Part shown: in pieces, positions 12,520 through 23,829 of the stretch
How positions within the stretch are numbered: the stretch's first letter is position 1
Layout of the letters: every line of letters begins with the position of its first letter
NCBI GenBank assembly: GCA_014526335.1
Contig: JACTAT010000060.1
Coordinates: 6,118,898 to 6,182,897 of the forward strand
Length of the DNA stretch: 64,000 nucleotides
Direction: 5' to 3'
Source of the DNA: Chrysaora quinquecirrha
Taxonomy: Eukaryota; Cnidaria; Scyphozoa; Semaeostomeae; Pelagiidae
The notes under the pieces: generated by a model
Databases searched by the model: none
What the model was told of the DNA's origin: nothing
What the model saw: the letters and a program-made list of their open reading frames with translations, nothing else
Program-made: the position numbers and the translations under genes

Positions 12520-12815
12520 ATTATAATGATGATTGTGATGATAATGATGATGATGATTATTATTATGATTTTGATGGCATGATGATGGTGATGATGATGA
12601 TAATCTGATGATGGTTATGATTTTGATGATGATGATGATTATGATGATAGTAATGATGATGATTATGATGATGATGATGATTATGATGATGGTTATGATG
12701 ATGATGATGAGGATGATTCTAATGGTGATTATAATGTTATAGTTGATGATGGCGATAATGATAATTTTGACGGTGATGATAACTATGATGATGATGATGA
12801 TAATGTTCTTTTTTT
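12520..12815. repeat. ATG/GAT trinucleotide microsatellite
   Basis: About 300 bp of imperfect GATGAT and TGATTATGATGA units. Low complexity; no coding claim. Confidence 0.9.
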
Positions 12816-12884
12816 ATCCACAGTTTAATACCCTTTTATCAATTCTCTTATGTGTTTACAATTACAAGTAGACTAGCTTTTAAC

Positions 12885-13215
12885 TTGACGCCCGCGATGC
12901 GAAACTTTTCTTGACACCCGCGATGCGGGTGAGTTTCTATGACACCCGCGATGCGGGTGAATATTAATACCAGTTTAGCCTTGGAAAGACAAGATACCAC
13001 TCAGCTGCCTTTTAACTTTGCCTTTTAACTTGCAGCCTTCTGAACTTTCGCTAGAGTCCGGGAGGTTAGCTCCCCATGGCATCCCACAACCTCCCGGACT
13101 CTAGCGAAAGTTCAGAAGGCTGCAAGTTAAAAGTCTGCAAGTTAAAAGGCAGCTGAGTGGTATCTTGTCTTTCCAAGGCTAAACTGGTATTAATTTTCAA
13201 TTGCATCGCGGGTGT
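12885..13215. mobile_element. Foldback (hairpin) element with near-perfect arms
   Basis: Arms of about 100 bp pair around a centre near 13078: CTCCCGGACTCTAGCG and its complement flank CCCCATGGCATCCC. The outer part holds three copies of a CACCCGCGATGCGGGTG-like palindrome on the left and a partial complement (GCATCGCGGGTG) on the right. The central hairpin recurs at 61681-61951, so this is a family. No open frame inside, so it is non-autonomous. Confidence 0.85.
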
Positions 13216-13488
13216 TTTATGTTAAACTCATCACACATAGATTATTGTAATTTTTAGCTGAAGGGATTTTGTGTATAAACAATTTAATATGAATATGAAT
13301 ATATATAATAGAACATGCCACCCATCTTATTATCTGAGTATCCTCACATGGCATGTACACGCAGGTTCAACGAGAAATAACCGCGGGAAAGGTGTAACGA
13401 CTCATCGCCCACTTTCACTCCGACTCACAGTGTACCTTGCTCTCTAAATCTACTACCAAACCATTTAAGGGTAAAATTGGACACAAAC

Positions 13489-13969
13489 CAGTGGCGTGGT
13501 GGCCGGGGGGGCAGAGGGGGCACTTGCCCCCCCAGCGACGGAAAATCAGGGGGCGCCGAAGGCGCTCCAACTCTTCAAAGGGGCGCCAAAAGCTCTTTGG
13601 AAACACACGTGAGCGACAATAACCCAAAGAGGCGCCTATTTTATGGTGAATGGTAATGGCTATTTCATGGTATTTTATGGTCCCTTGATTATGGTGAATT
13701 AATTGACACTTTCGGGCATGGTTCTCAAGAACTGTCAAAAGCACTTCTTTGAACGCTGAGCTGAGTGTTCTAATTGAATGCTTGTATTAAGATATCTTAC
13801 CATTAGTAATAAAAGTTACAAGTTCTTTATCGGGTTTGCATTTTTGCCTTTTGCCTAAGTTGTATTTAAAAAGTTAATTGAATTGAATTGTACAAACGAC
13901 AATTTTTTCTAGGGGGCGCCAAAATAGGGTTTGTGCCCTCCCAGCCGTTGTGGAGCCACCACGCCACTG
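13489..13969. mobile_element. hAT-type MITE with 8-bp target duplication
   Basis: Terminal inverted repeats CAGTGGCGTGGTGGC and GCCACCACGCCACTG are flanked by an exact 8-bp direct repeat ACACAAAC (13481-13488 and 13970-13977). An 8-bp duplication with a CAGTGGCG-type end is characteristic of hAT transposons. At 481 bp with no transposase frame, this is a non-autonomous copy. It carries C/G-rich stretches (CTTGCCCCCCCAGCG) near the left end. It lies downstream of the FERM gene. Confidence 0.9.
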
Positions 13970-14259
13970 ACACAAACCACGCGCTTTTCGGTAAAAAGTG
14001 TCCTGCCTGCTACCCCATTCTGGAACTTTCATAGACAATTCTATATCCCCTTCTCGGAATTTTTCACTAGAAATTACAACTATGTATAGACTTAGGTTAT
14101 AAGTACTACAGGGCCCGTTCGCACTGCGCTTAAGGAGTTTGCTGACCAAGTTTGCCAAACACTTCCGCATCCCCCCCCCACTCTTTACCCGCCGCATATT
14201 CGAACCCCCACCCCAAGCAATTAGGCACCTAAGAGTAATGAATTAACTTAGTAATGCAA

Positions 14260-15458
14260 CTAAGACTGCAAATACTGTTCGTTCCGAGAAGCCGTGGAGC
14301 TCATATTACGTTTTTTTCCTTTGCGTGTTCCGTTGGTGTCGTTCTTGATGCACGATATAGCACGGTCTTGGAATGATCTTTTCTGAGTTGGCATTTCCTG
14401 ATGACCATCGCATTTTCGACAAACACACGCTGAATTCTGCAAAATAGCGCATTGATCCACCTTCTGCATTTCCTTATAAAGCCTTGCAAAATACTTTGCG
14501 CATGCGGGATTGTTTAGCTTCAATTTCGTAGCCTCTTTTTCATATTCAAAACTATGAATTGTGATGACCTGTTTTGAGTATGTGATGACCTCGATCTCCT
14601 GTACGTCCCATTTATCAATCTGCTCCCATTTTTCGCCAGCACCAGAGAACACTCTAATGCTATAAGGACCCAGACTGGCGATGCAGTTCCACCCAATGGA
14701 CGTGTTCCCTACAAGAACATCAACTTTAAAGAGATAGGAGCAAATTGCTGGTAGTTTTAATGCCAGGTTGATGAAATTGACTTGCGCCTCTGTAGCTGTT
14801 AGCTCTGGTAGGCTATCAGAGATTTTCAAAAGCAGAGAGATAAGTTCATCAACTGTATTCGTCTTTAGAACAGTCTGCGGAAGATAGGTAGACAATCCGC
14901 TCTTTGAATCAAGAACTGACTGGTCATTACTTGTGGCCAGGATGCTTAAAATGCAAGCTTTAGGAAGGAATCGTCGAAGTCTTCAAAACAAATGAGATTC
15001 TGGATTTTTAATGCGTCCCATCTAAGCTGATAGAAATAATGGTATAGTGTGACTTGATGCAAAGCGCACAGGTTTCCAGCGTAATGCAAAACGCGCAAAT
15101 ATAATTTGCATGTTTTGATCATCGTGTCGTCAATCGACATACAGCTGCCCTTCTCTGATAAACTCTCCCCAGTTACAATTGCCCATTTTGGAAATATACT
15201 GCTCAAGCATTTGTTACCTGGGAATAATCTGTATTCATTGTCTTTGAAGATGGCCAAGCGGAATAACTCTTCGTCTATGATGCCGAGTCTTGAACAGACG
15301 TTCGACAAGACATTTTTGCATGTTTCCTTGATGTGATGAATCAAAGTCAATGAGGAGTTATCTGGACATTGAACTCGAATGACGTATTGCTCACTGTTTT
15401 TCCACAGGCAGCCCAAAGATGATTTCTTTCTTCTTGGTGTTTCCGATGCACTTGTCAT
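14260..15458 (-). CDS. FERM-domain protein, intronless, one frameshift
   Basis: FERM proteins link membrane proteins or lipids to the cytoskeleton or to signalling. From the ATG at 15458: a basic start (TPRRKKSS), an F1 lobe ending with LFRLAIFKDNEYRLFPGN and IFPKWA, an F2 helical lobe with KLYLRVLHYAGNLCALHQ, then in the second frame TYLPQTVL and an F3 PH-like lobe with GWNCIASLGPYSIRVF and VITIHSFEYEK, ending in a basic tail. The first frame stops at 14946 (FLKLAF, stop) and the second is open from upstream of that point; one missing base near 14950 would rejoin them into about 400 residues. The whole reading frame lacks introns, unlike most neighbours, so it may be a retrocopy, perhaps decayed. 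Alternatively it is a functional gene with an assembly indel. I cannot assign the FERM subfamily; weak likeness to FRMD6-type F1 lobes. Confidence 0.75.
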
Positions 15459-15831
15459 GATGCTCCCTTAAGAATTACCTCAATTGATGCCCTAGCGATA
15501 CCAGCGATACCAGTCTGATCTATAATTGCAAGTTTCGATCTTGATTCAGCTAAGGCTCAAGTCCAGACACCTTATGTTTGTAATTTGTCTCTACCACACC
15601 CCTTCCTTTGCTAGAAGGGTTTCATTATCTGCCACAAAACTTTTCTCGACTGCCAAGGCACTAAAAGCAATGTATCTTCTTCAATGCCAAAATCTAAAAC
15701 AAAACAATTTGAATAAAAAGTTTCTATTAGTCAAGAAAAACTAAATCTAAAACCGATTTCGATAAGGGAAAGAGACCCACTTGGAAAGATTTTGGAGGCT
15801 TTTGTATGTATGCACCTCACGTTCATAATGT

Positions 15832-15930
15832 TATATAATATAATATAATATAATATAATATAATATAATATAATATAATATAATATAATATAATATAATA
15901 TAATATAATATAATATAATATAATATAATA
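15832..15930. repeat. (TATAA)n pentanucleotide array
   Basis: About 100 bp of near-perfect TAATA units, grading directly into the AATAC array that follows. Confidence 0.95.
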
Positions 15931-16345
15931 CGATAAAATACAGTACAATACAATACATAAAATACAATACAATACAATACAATGCAATCACTACAATGCA
16001 ATACAATACAATACAATACAATACAATACAATACAATACAATACAATACAATACAATACAATACAATACAATACAATACAATACAATACAATACAATACA
16101 ATACAATACAATACAATACAATACAATACAATACAATACAATACAATACAATACAATACAATACAATACAATACAATACAATACAATACAATACAATACA
16201 ATACAATACAATACAATACAATACAATACAATACAATACAATAATACAATACAATACAATACAATACAATACAATGCAATGCAATACAATGCAATGCAAT
16301 ACAATACAATACAATACAATACAATACAATACAATACAATAAAAC
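15931..16345. repeat. (AATAC)n pentanucleotide array
   Basis: About 400 bp of AATAC units with a few AATGC variants. Because the unit is 5 bp it reads as periodic Tyr/Asn/Ile or Leu/Tyr/Cys peptides in several frames on both strands; these are not genes. Confidence 0.97.
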
Positions 16346-16399
16346 CGGTACAATACAAAACAAAACAATACAATAGAGTTAAAACAATACAATATTTGA

Positions 16400-17302
16400 A
16401 ATTGTATGGTCTTATATATAACAGTATTATAACGCAACAAAATACAAATGTTACCTGGCATGATATAATATAATGGAATAAAAAAGAAATTCCAAGCACA
16501 AATATGGTGTATCGTGTAGTAATATAAAGTATAATGAGAAAATAGAACATAACATTTGATAACAATCCCAATCTGAGCATCAACGGATAAAGAAAAAACA
16601 CTGACAAATTAAGACTATCAAAATAATCGATAAAATTATTATGGTTTTTAACCTTTTGCTTCTGTCTCCAAATGACAATTCCAGTGAAAATAGTGCCCAA
16701 CTTTGAATCTGAAGTAGAGATCTAACTTCTGTTTCGACTGCTGTTATTAATCGAACAGAAACAGGCCATTTGTTGAAGCTATTAGTACAATACAATTCGA
16801 TTTAGCAGATGTTGTTTCGCGTGAACATTTAGCTATAAGAGGGCAGGTTGCAGGTGGCTAACGAAATTCATATAGGCTTATTTCTAATCTCTACAAAACA
16901 AGGAGTTCTCGTAGCCTAAAAGTCTATTTCAAGAAATACATGTTTTGAATCTCAAATCATGAATTTTGAATACAAAGTGAGCATCCGATTTGAAGTTGGC
17001 ATAAGTCAGTAGCTATACCGTTATTCGCTTGATTATAGCCAAATTTTGTTTTGGATTCAAATTAGTATGATTTGCAATTCGCGTATACGATCATAGCTAA
17101 ATTCGTTTGATTAACGTCGACAAAACACGAAAATCGTGGGAATAAGACACGTGAGAAGCAAGATCACATTTTCACAGAATGAAGGGCTGCTTCTTATTCT
17201 AGATTAAATAATTCGGAATACACCAGTAAGGGGTACAGCTGTTTGAATATGATGTGGTACAATCATTTTTTATGAGAAACTTTCCCTGAATTTGAAGTAG
17301 CT
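16400..17302. other. Unassigned intergenic sequence
   Basis: AT-rich, about 900 bp. No exon with a family resemblance, no RNA gene and no clear repeat boundary that I can see. Confidence 0.5.
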
Positions 17303-18357
17303 ACACGTATTTTTTAAAAAGAACAACTGTAAAAAGAACCTACCTGTAGAAGACCGAAAGATTTAAAGAACTGAAACTAGAATCTTGGACAAAAATTATG
17401 AGACAAACTGACATTTTAATTAATATTTGTATTACCATTTTATTTTACCACTCCCCCCTTACTCAATGTTGATAAAATGACGTGGAATTGTTTTCATTAT
17501 CACTCAACATTGATCCAAGTGGGGAGGGGGAATGAGCTATTGATTAGCGAAACTCGAGTTATGGAATTGCTAGTCTGACTTGGAATCTTCTGTGTCTCTC
17601 ATTGTATTTTGTCCAAGATTGTACTAAAGCAAAAATCCCCAAGGAACCTCTCGATTGTGAATATTTTATCACTGCAAACAGTATAGAATACGAAAGCCGG
17701 TTCCATTCATTTGCAGTCACAAGTTTGCCCTTGGAATTTACCGGAGTGCGCAGCCCACGGAGGACCTAGAAAAGCAGAGTCGCTGTCACAAAATAAACAA
17801 TAGAAATGCGTTTTAGTATATAAGACTAGTCCTTGCCCGTCTCTTACCACTGTCTCACAAGGACTCCACCAATAACGACTTCCACCTCTAAGGGATTGTG
17901 CATTTATATGGCTACACTTGAACCCTTACCCTAATTTGAATCTGCATCTGAATCTTCAACCTTGTTCTTGATCTTGATCTTAATCTTAATCCTAATCTTA
18001 ATGTTAGTCTTAGTCGTAGACTTAGTCTTTGCTTTAACTTTATCTCAATCTTGATGTTAACCTGAATCTTTGTTAATTAATTAAATTTAACTGCATTTTT
18101 AGTGGAATAATTATTCTAGACAGACACTCGTATGCGAGCAAGGCTGGAAACTACTCAATAAAAAATTTGGATACAGGAGTAACACACAATTTATGTGATT
18201 TTCGATTGCAAATGAATGGAACCGGCTTCCCAATTCTTGATACAACTGAAAGTTCCTTAGTGATTTTTTCTTTAGCAGTACAAGTCCTTTAATTTTCGGG
18301 CCTTCTAGCTACATGTGGGTTCCTAATAAAGTGGTTCTTTATACAAAAAGCGTGTAA
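17303..18357. mobile_element. Foldback element with TACACG...CGTGTA ends
   Basis: The left arm (17303-17378 continuing 17622-17730) pairs with the right arm (about 18150-18357). Matching pieces include AAAGCCGGTTCCATTCATTT near 17692 and its complement near 18215, and end motifs with AAAGAACC. The left arm is interrupted by the MITE at 17380-17621. Relatives with the same ends lie at 59414-59823 and, more diverged, 32949-33618. Confidence 0.7.
17380..17621. mobile_element. Tc1/mariner-like MITE nested in the foldback element
   Basis: Ends GAATCTTGGACAAAA and TTTTGTCCAAGATTG are flanked by TA on both sides (17378-17379, 17622-17623). Inner sequence carries CTCCCCCCTTACTCAATG and a complementary CATTGATCC...GGGGAGGGGG. 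The family also occurs at 28915-29049 and 53473-53731. The TA duplication is the Tc1/mariner hallmark. No transposase. Confidence 0.8.
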
Positions 18358-19630
18358 AATTTGGCGTAGCGAGCATCACCAACGCCCGGCGGCAGAAATG
18401 GCTGTTCGCCCTCATATCGATTTCAAACAACAAATCAAAATCTTAGGAAAGCAGCTTATTTTTCAGCAAAGTTAATCTAGATAATACTAAAAGAGGTGCG
18501 AGTGCTCGAGACAGCTGCGAAGCTAGAAGTGCCATACTATCAAAACGCTTTACGATCATTCGAAAACCCTCTACCGTCGTTTTCGGCTTTTGCCAAATCT
18601 TAGAAAAACAAAACATGTTTTGATTCGTTTTCTGAGGAAGGCTGTCCGCTAAAATAGAGATCAGTCAGTTACAGAAACACGGTCTTTTTTGAGATTATAT
18701 TTTCATCTGTTCAAGCTTACGCGTTTATGCATATTAATTCCTGATTTTGATTTCAGAAACCTCCAGCCAATTTTCAGAGTTATTTGAACGATTTTTTCTA
18801 TGGAAGAACGAACGAGTGAAGAAATTTCACTCTATGGAGAAGCGTCGTTATTTCCGTGTACGAGTTTCCAAAGGGTGAATTGTCCCTCGCACAAAACAAT
18901 AGATGGCTAACGTATGCAGAAGAAACCTGCCCACGGAATACGCCGAAAGCGTATCAAACGCTGCAATCGTTACTTGTAAACTAAGGTTAAAGTTGTACAA
19001 GGTGGGAGCTCTTCAGAGGCCCTTTAAAATCAGATGCGATCACAAACTTTTTGTACAATTACAGATTGCCCTGATCAAGTGATCATTTATTTTTTATCTT
19101 TTCAGCGATCGCGCTCTCAGACCAGACATGAATGATTCTGAACTACGCAAGTTCAGACCAAAAGCGCCAAAAAAGTAATTATGTTGCTGACGTCATAACA
19201 AGTTCTGGTTGCTGTTTCCAAAAGAATGGGAATAACTGTAATGAGTCTAGAAAAGGCGGTCTATTAGAAAGCGATCGACGCAATTTCAAAAATCGCGAAA
19301 TCCAAACCATTAGACATAACATATATTAGAAATTTCATTATTTTAGAATTAAAATCTAAAAAAAAAAACGTTTAGAATTAATCTGTTTACACTATCATTA
19401 ATTTGGAAAACAAAGGAAAATTAGGGAAATAAAACGTTAAAATTTGTTAAAATTTGAACCAAAATGGTTTACAGTCGTGCGCATTTCAATGTACACCTTA
19501 TCTATTATAAATAATTTCGTTTCGAAAACTTTTTGCTTGATTCCGGTTAGCTACGAATATAGATTCATATAATTCAATTCGCGTCCTTAAAGGTACCTTT
19601 TAGTTATCCGAAATTCAAAGTCAACAAATC
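18358..19630. other. Intergenic sequence between foldback element and flower gene
   Basis: About 1.27 kb. The short open frame at 19132-19329 shows no recognisable domain. The segment nearest 19630 is presumably the 3' UTR of the minus-strand flower gene; I find no convincing poly(A) signal close to the stop. Confidence 0.5.
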
Positions 19631-22303
19631 TCACAGACCAGTTTCTTCATTTGCATCGCCGTTTTTGTCTACTAGCCTCGCTTTCATTTCTACGTCATCT
19701 TGAGCCTTAGCAGGTGCATCAGCTCCCCTGGAATAAAATTGTCGCAATTATATGCGCAGAAAAAGAGACGATCACTACGAAAATTCGAATTTAAAATTAG
19801 TTTGACTAGCATAAAAACAATATACGAGGAAACAAAAGTTAGACATTTAGGGGTCGATTATATGAGAGCTTTCATCCCGGTTGTAACTTCTGCCGTGGTG
19901 AGGTAGGTTCTTTAATAAAAGGCGTGTTCCAACAAAAAAAAACAGTGATACGGATACGTACTTTCTTCCAATAGCTACAACTCCATATAGCGCCGCAGTT
20001 ACCAACACAGACGCACTTCCTATAAATGTTGAAAGTTCAGAACATACGATAAAAGGAGGCAACGATATGCTGAAAAAGAAAAGGTAGCGTTAAGAATGTC
20101 TCAAAAGCAAAACAAACGGAAAAATATGGGTTTATAGTTATTTTTACCTGGAACAACAAAAATTTCCTAAATTCCAGGAAAGTAGGACAAATCTAGACCT
20201 TTTCGACGTACGGAATTTCTCAAAACTTCGAGGTATAGAGTTTTCGATACCAAGTTCATATGAAGCAGCTAAAATTGAGTCTAGGTGTAAATACTCGCTG
20301 TCTCGGCGCTTTATTTTAAGATCGTTCAAAGTTTACGAATTTACAAGGGCTTTGAATAGTCAGAAGTTTCACCCCCAATCACTTTTCATGGCCAGATCGC
20401 TTCTGGAATCAGGAACTCCGCACCCTTATAAATTCAATAGTACAAGTCGACTTTTGAGGGAGAGTCGACACCCTGTGTAAAAAAAGCTCTTTATTTTTTA
20501 CCAGAAAAGAAGTCAAAGGTTTTGGAGTGAAAAGTTTTTGAATAGGCCTCGATTTTTAATGCTAATTTTTCATCAGATAAATCCAATTTTACAGTGATTA
20601 AGTTTTCTACAAATGAGCAACATAAAGTCTTTTCAGCTATATTTCATGCAGGTGCAAACTAAACTATTTTTCCTGCACCCTGCTGAGTCTTTTTAGGATA
20701 GAAATGCGAATACTAACCATAAATAAAGAGTAGCCCTCATCCAAAATTTGAAGTGATCTTCCACCCAGTCGCTGATCTTAACTAATGTTGTGAAGTAAGC
20801 ACATAAAAGTGGTGCTTCCAAAGGGAATATCAGAACACCAGCAACACTGAAATGGAGAAGGAGAAAAACAAGTCAAGAAAAAGTTCTAGTTTCAAATTTT
20901 AAGAAAAAGATTAACAAGGAATGATTTTTCAACTATCCACTGACAGGAGCACAGAAGCCAATGCCTTGCTATGCATAATATAAAATGACACAGATAACCT
21001 CTTTCCTGTAGTTTGTCAAATATTTGATTGTTAATATTGGGGGCGTCACCTAAAGCCTTTATTCACACGGATGACTGTCTTAGTGAAGAAGGCCTGGTTG
21101 TTGGCAAAGAGATATTCCATTAAACAAGGAGGGGATTTAAGTATCTTGGAAGCTTGTATTGCTTTCTGATAGTTGTGAAAAGGAACTAGCAGCACTTTAA
21201 GGAAAATTTTGACATAGATACACACAGTTCAGAAATCTTTGGCCATACATTTTGCTTTTTTATTATGAGATGGTATCTTTTCTACCAGTTACTTACATTT
21301 GATAAAGTCCGATAGCAAAGCAGCGTGCTGTTAGAGTGATAACAACTGCCAATCCAGTTATAGCAAAACCTGTTGGAAGAAAGTTTTCTTTCAGCTTCAT
21401 TTCAACATTGAGGGTTGTTAATGTGCTTAAAGCATATTTATAATGGTTTCTTGTCAACTTCCCACACTAGCCAGCTTGCCACATGACCAACTTATCACAC
21501 ATTTCAGGTCAAGTCACCACTGTGTACTGGTCAACTTGCCTCAGTTCGAAATCCAAATTTCATAAAATTTGATAAGTTTGTTCTTTACAAAAATCTGATG
21601 AAGTCTGCTTATTCAGTTACGTGTGGCAAGTCATCTTTTGAAGAGGTGAGTGGACAGGATGTGTTTGGCAACTTGACTCTGACGAGTTGTCAGTTTGGCC
21701 AGTTGGCCTCTTACCATTTATAACATTTTTCAATTTTATTCTTGTTTGCAACGAAAGAATATGTTACGGTGAAAATATGTTTCTTGCATGCTGATTCCAA
21801 CCGAAATACTCTCGTGATGCACTTTTGCACCATTTCTGGAGCAGCGGCAAACTTGTATTTTTGGTATGCCTTCCAAAGTACCTAGCTAAGCAATCAAATA
21901 GTGATCTTGCTATTGAATCAACTAAAACTATCAGGTGGAATAGTCACTATTGGATTGCTTATTTGCTGAGAGATTCCCAAACTGGTTTGATTATAATAAT
22001 TGCAACCTCTCACCCACAGGCATAGAATACCATTCAAATTCTCCTTTGTAGCCATGGAGCAAAAGAGTATACTATATTCATAATATATTCTGCTTGCTTG
22101 TTTTCATTTTGCCAAACCTTTGACTTTGTCCAATATATATTAGCTCCAATATTTTTTTTGCTGACACGTCGTCACAGTGGAAGCCGACTTGATGTTTATT
22201 GTCGAACATACTTACACAAGGCGGATACGGTACCCCAGACTCTGATCAGTAATCGAATGCCTCGTGGAACTGACTTCTTGGCTGGCGAAGAGCCTTCAGC
22301 CAT
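19631..22303 (-). CDS. CACFD1: Calcium channel flower homologue (CACFD1)
   Basis: Small four-pass membrane protein of the flower family. In Drosophila it sits on synaptic vesicles, affects endocytosis and acts in cell competition; channel activity is proposed (family knowledge). Five exons on the minus strand: 22303-22216, 21369-21297, 20846-20718, 20069-19962, 19727-19631. All join in phase with GT-AG borders and give 164 residues (human about 172). Hydrophobic segments lie near residues 20-43, 46-62 and two between 95 and 137. The family signature LEAP is present as FPLEAPLLC, with the acidic residue proposed for ion selectivity at about Glu64. The pair ISLPPFIVC ... TAALYGVVAIGRK matches flower's last two helices. 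The tail is acidic/basic and ends NEETGL. The start codon is preceded by CACCAAA. It is divergently placed from ACTR5, 1.5 kb away. No frameshift seen. Confidence 0.93.
21455..21715. repeat. Imperfect inverted repeat with CAACTTGCC motifs
   Basis: GTCAACTTCC, CCAGCTTGCC and GTCAACTTGCC on the left are answered by TGGCAAGTCA and GGCAACTTGACT on the right, around 21600. A similar but better element lies at 55109-55411. Lies in flower intron 1. Confidence 0.45.
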
Positions 22304-23829
22304 TTTGGTGGTGTAGCGACGTGTAACTTTTCTTAGGTCTGATCTGAAAAGCCCCAAATAACCTTCGAATTAATGGCCTACTGTAAGTGTATTTTTACAA
22401 AATACAAAATAAATAAGAAATTCATTCCAGCCAGTATCAAAATAAACTGATTTCGTGGCACCGGATGTTCATTTATTCATCTCAATTCCAAATTCTTCCG
22501 ACAAAAACAAAGTGGTTTAATTGAGATCAACACAAACACCTGCTTTAATTTTTTTGATCAAAGCTGCGCTGCCATGTTATGGCCTCTTTTTCATATTTTT
22601 TGTTGTTTTCTGAAAAAGAGGCTAGAAAATAATGGTACCGTACTATAGGACAAATCCACAATCAACCTGAAAGAAAAAGAAGCAAGAATGTGCTAGTGCT
22701 GGATAACAGGATGACACCCTCCAGTAAAGATGGGGAAAGCAACAGAGGAACTGCTGTTGTAAAATCAAAAGCTTAACGTTTGGTAAGCAAAAGCAAGATA
22801 AGGTAGCAAAAAACTCCCCACACCACATCACACACACACACAGACAGCATCTGCACCCCTCTGAGTGTGGTGGTGCATGTATTCACCAGACTTGAATTTG
22901 TGTGCACTCCGCACCAAAGGCGGTTGTTTTTCAAAACAATGGGGCTATTGTTTTCAGCAAAATTGTGTACCAAAGCTCTTTGGGTGTGCACAACAGAGTT
23001 ACAACACGGGTGTATGCACGCAATAAACAATAGAACAATAGCTAAGAACAATAGAAATGGTCTCTGCACAGGAGGTCTTTTATCGGGAACTGCCACACTC
23101 CAGCACAGACTGGGGAGCAGGATCAAGATTTAAAATAATAATGGCAGGACAAAAGATATGCCAAGGAACAGCTGGGGGTGCGGGTGGTTGAAAAGAGTAC
23201 CCTATCTTCACACAAAGAAATAAAGGTTTTGCACAACCTTTCACGCACCCTACCTAAAGATTGTGCACCAGAGTGTATAACTTTTAAAACAAGACTGGAA
23301 AGTTGTCATGAATGGCCCCTGGTGCATTCCATGTACTATATGCCACACCAAAGAGTATAAAATAGAACAATAGAATGACAATAGAAAATTGTAATTCTCT
23401 TCCAGGCCAAAGATCTTTGGCTTATAGTACATGGAATACAGCCTGGTAAACCACTTACATCGCCAGCTTTAACTGTTTACTTTAATTGGAGTTTGCAACC
23501 CCCATAACTAGGTTATCAAACAAAACTTGAAAGGTTATCAAGGGCGGGTGAACCTGAAGCTCTATTCCCCAAGTCAGAGCACTGGTATTCTGCAGTCAAC
23601 AGTGGCCACTGAATGGAGGGGGGGGGGGGGGTGGGGCTTGAATGTGAGTGGATCTATTCCTCAGACCTTAGTCTGTGGTAAGATGCTTGAACACAGTGCA
23701 CTACACTAACTACTGTAGAATCGACACATTCTCACCTTGCTTCCTAATACTTAAATGGTTTTTGGTGTCTTTCTTTTGTCATTAGGGATTTTCATTGGAT
23801 GAATTATTGACAAGGAAGAGAGTACCGTA
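22304..23829. promoter_or_regulatory. Shared 5' region of divergent flower and ACTR5 genes
   Basis: The two start codons face away from each other across 1526 bp, so both promoters and 5' leaders must lie here or start here. I see several AACAATAG-containing stretches (around 23025-23060 and 23360-23390) and a G-run at 23619-23631, but no motif I would name as a core promoter. No coding signal in between. Confidence 0.55.

Noticed and set aside
15731..16700. Long open frames of periodic Leu/Tyr/Cys/Ile or Asn/Thr/Ile/Gln on both strands
   Set aside because: They are the translation of a 5-bp microsatellite, which stays open in several frames. No non-repetitive protein sequence is attached.
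19132..19329. 65-residue frame upstream of the flower stop
   Set aside because: No domain, no splice context and no repeat match.
22773..23126. 117-residue hydrophobic frame between flower and ACTR5
   Set aside because: Overlaps an opposite frame of similar length, has no recognisable family, and lies in the shared promoter region.
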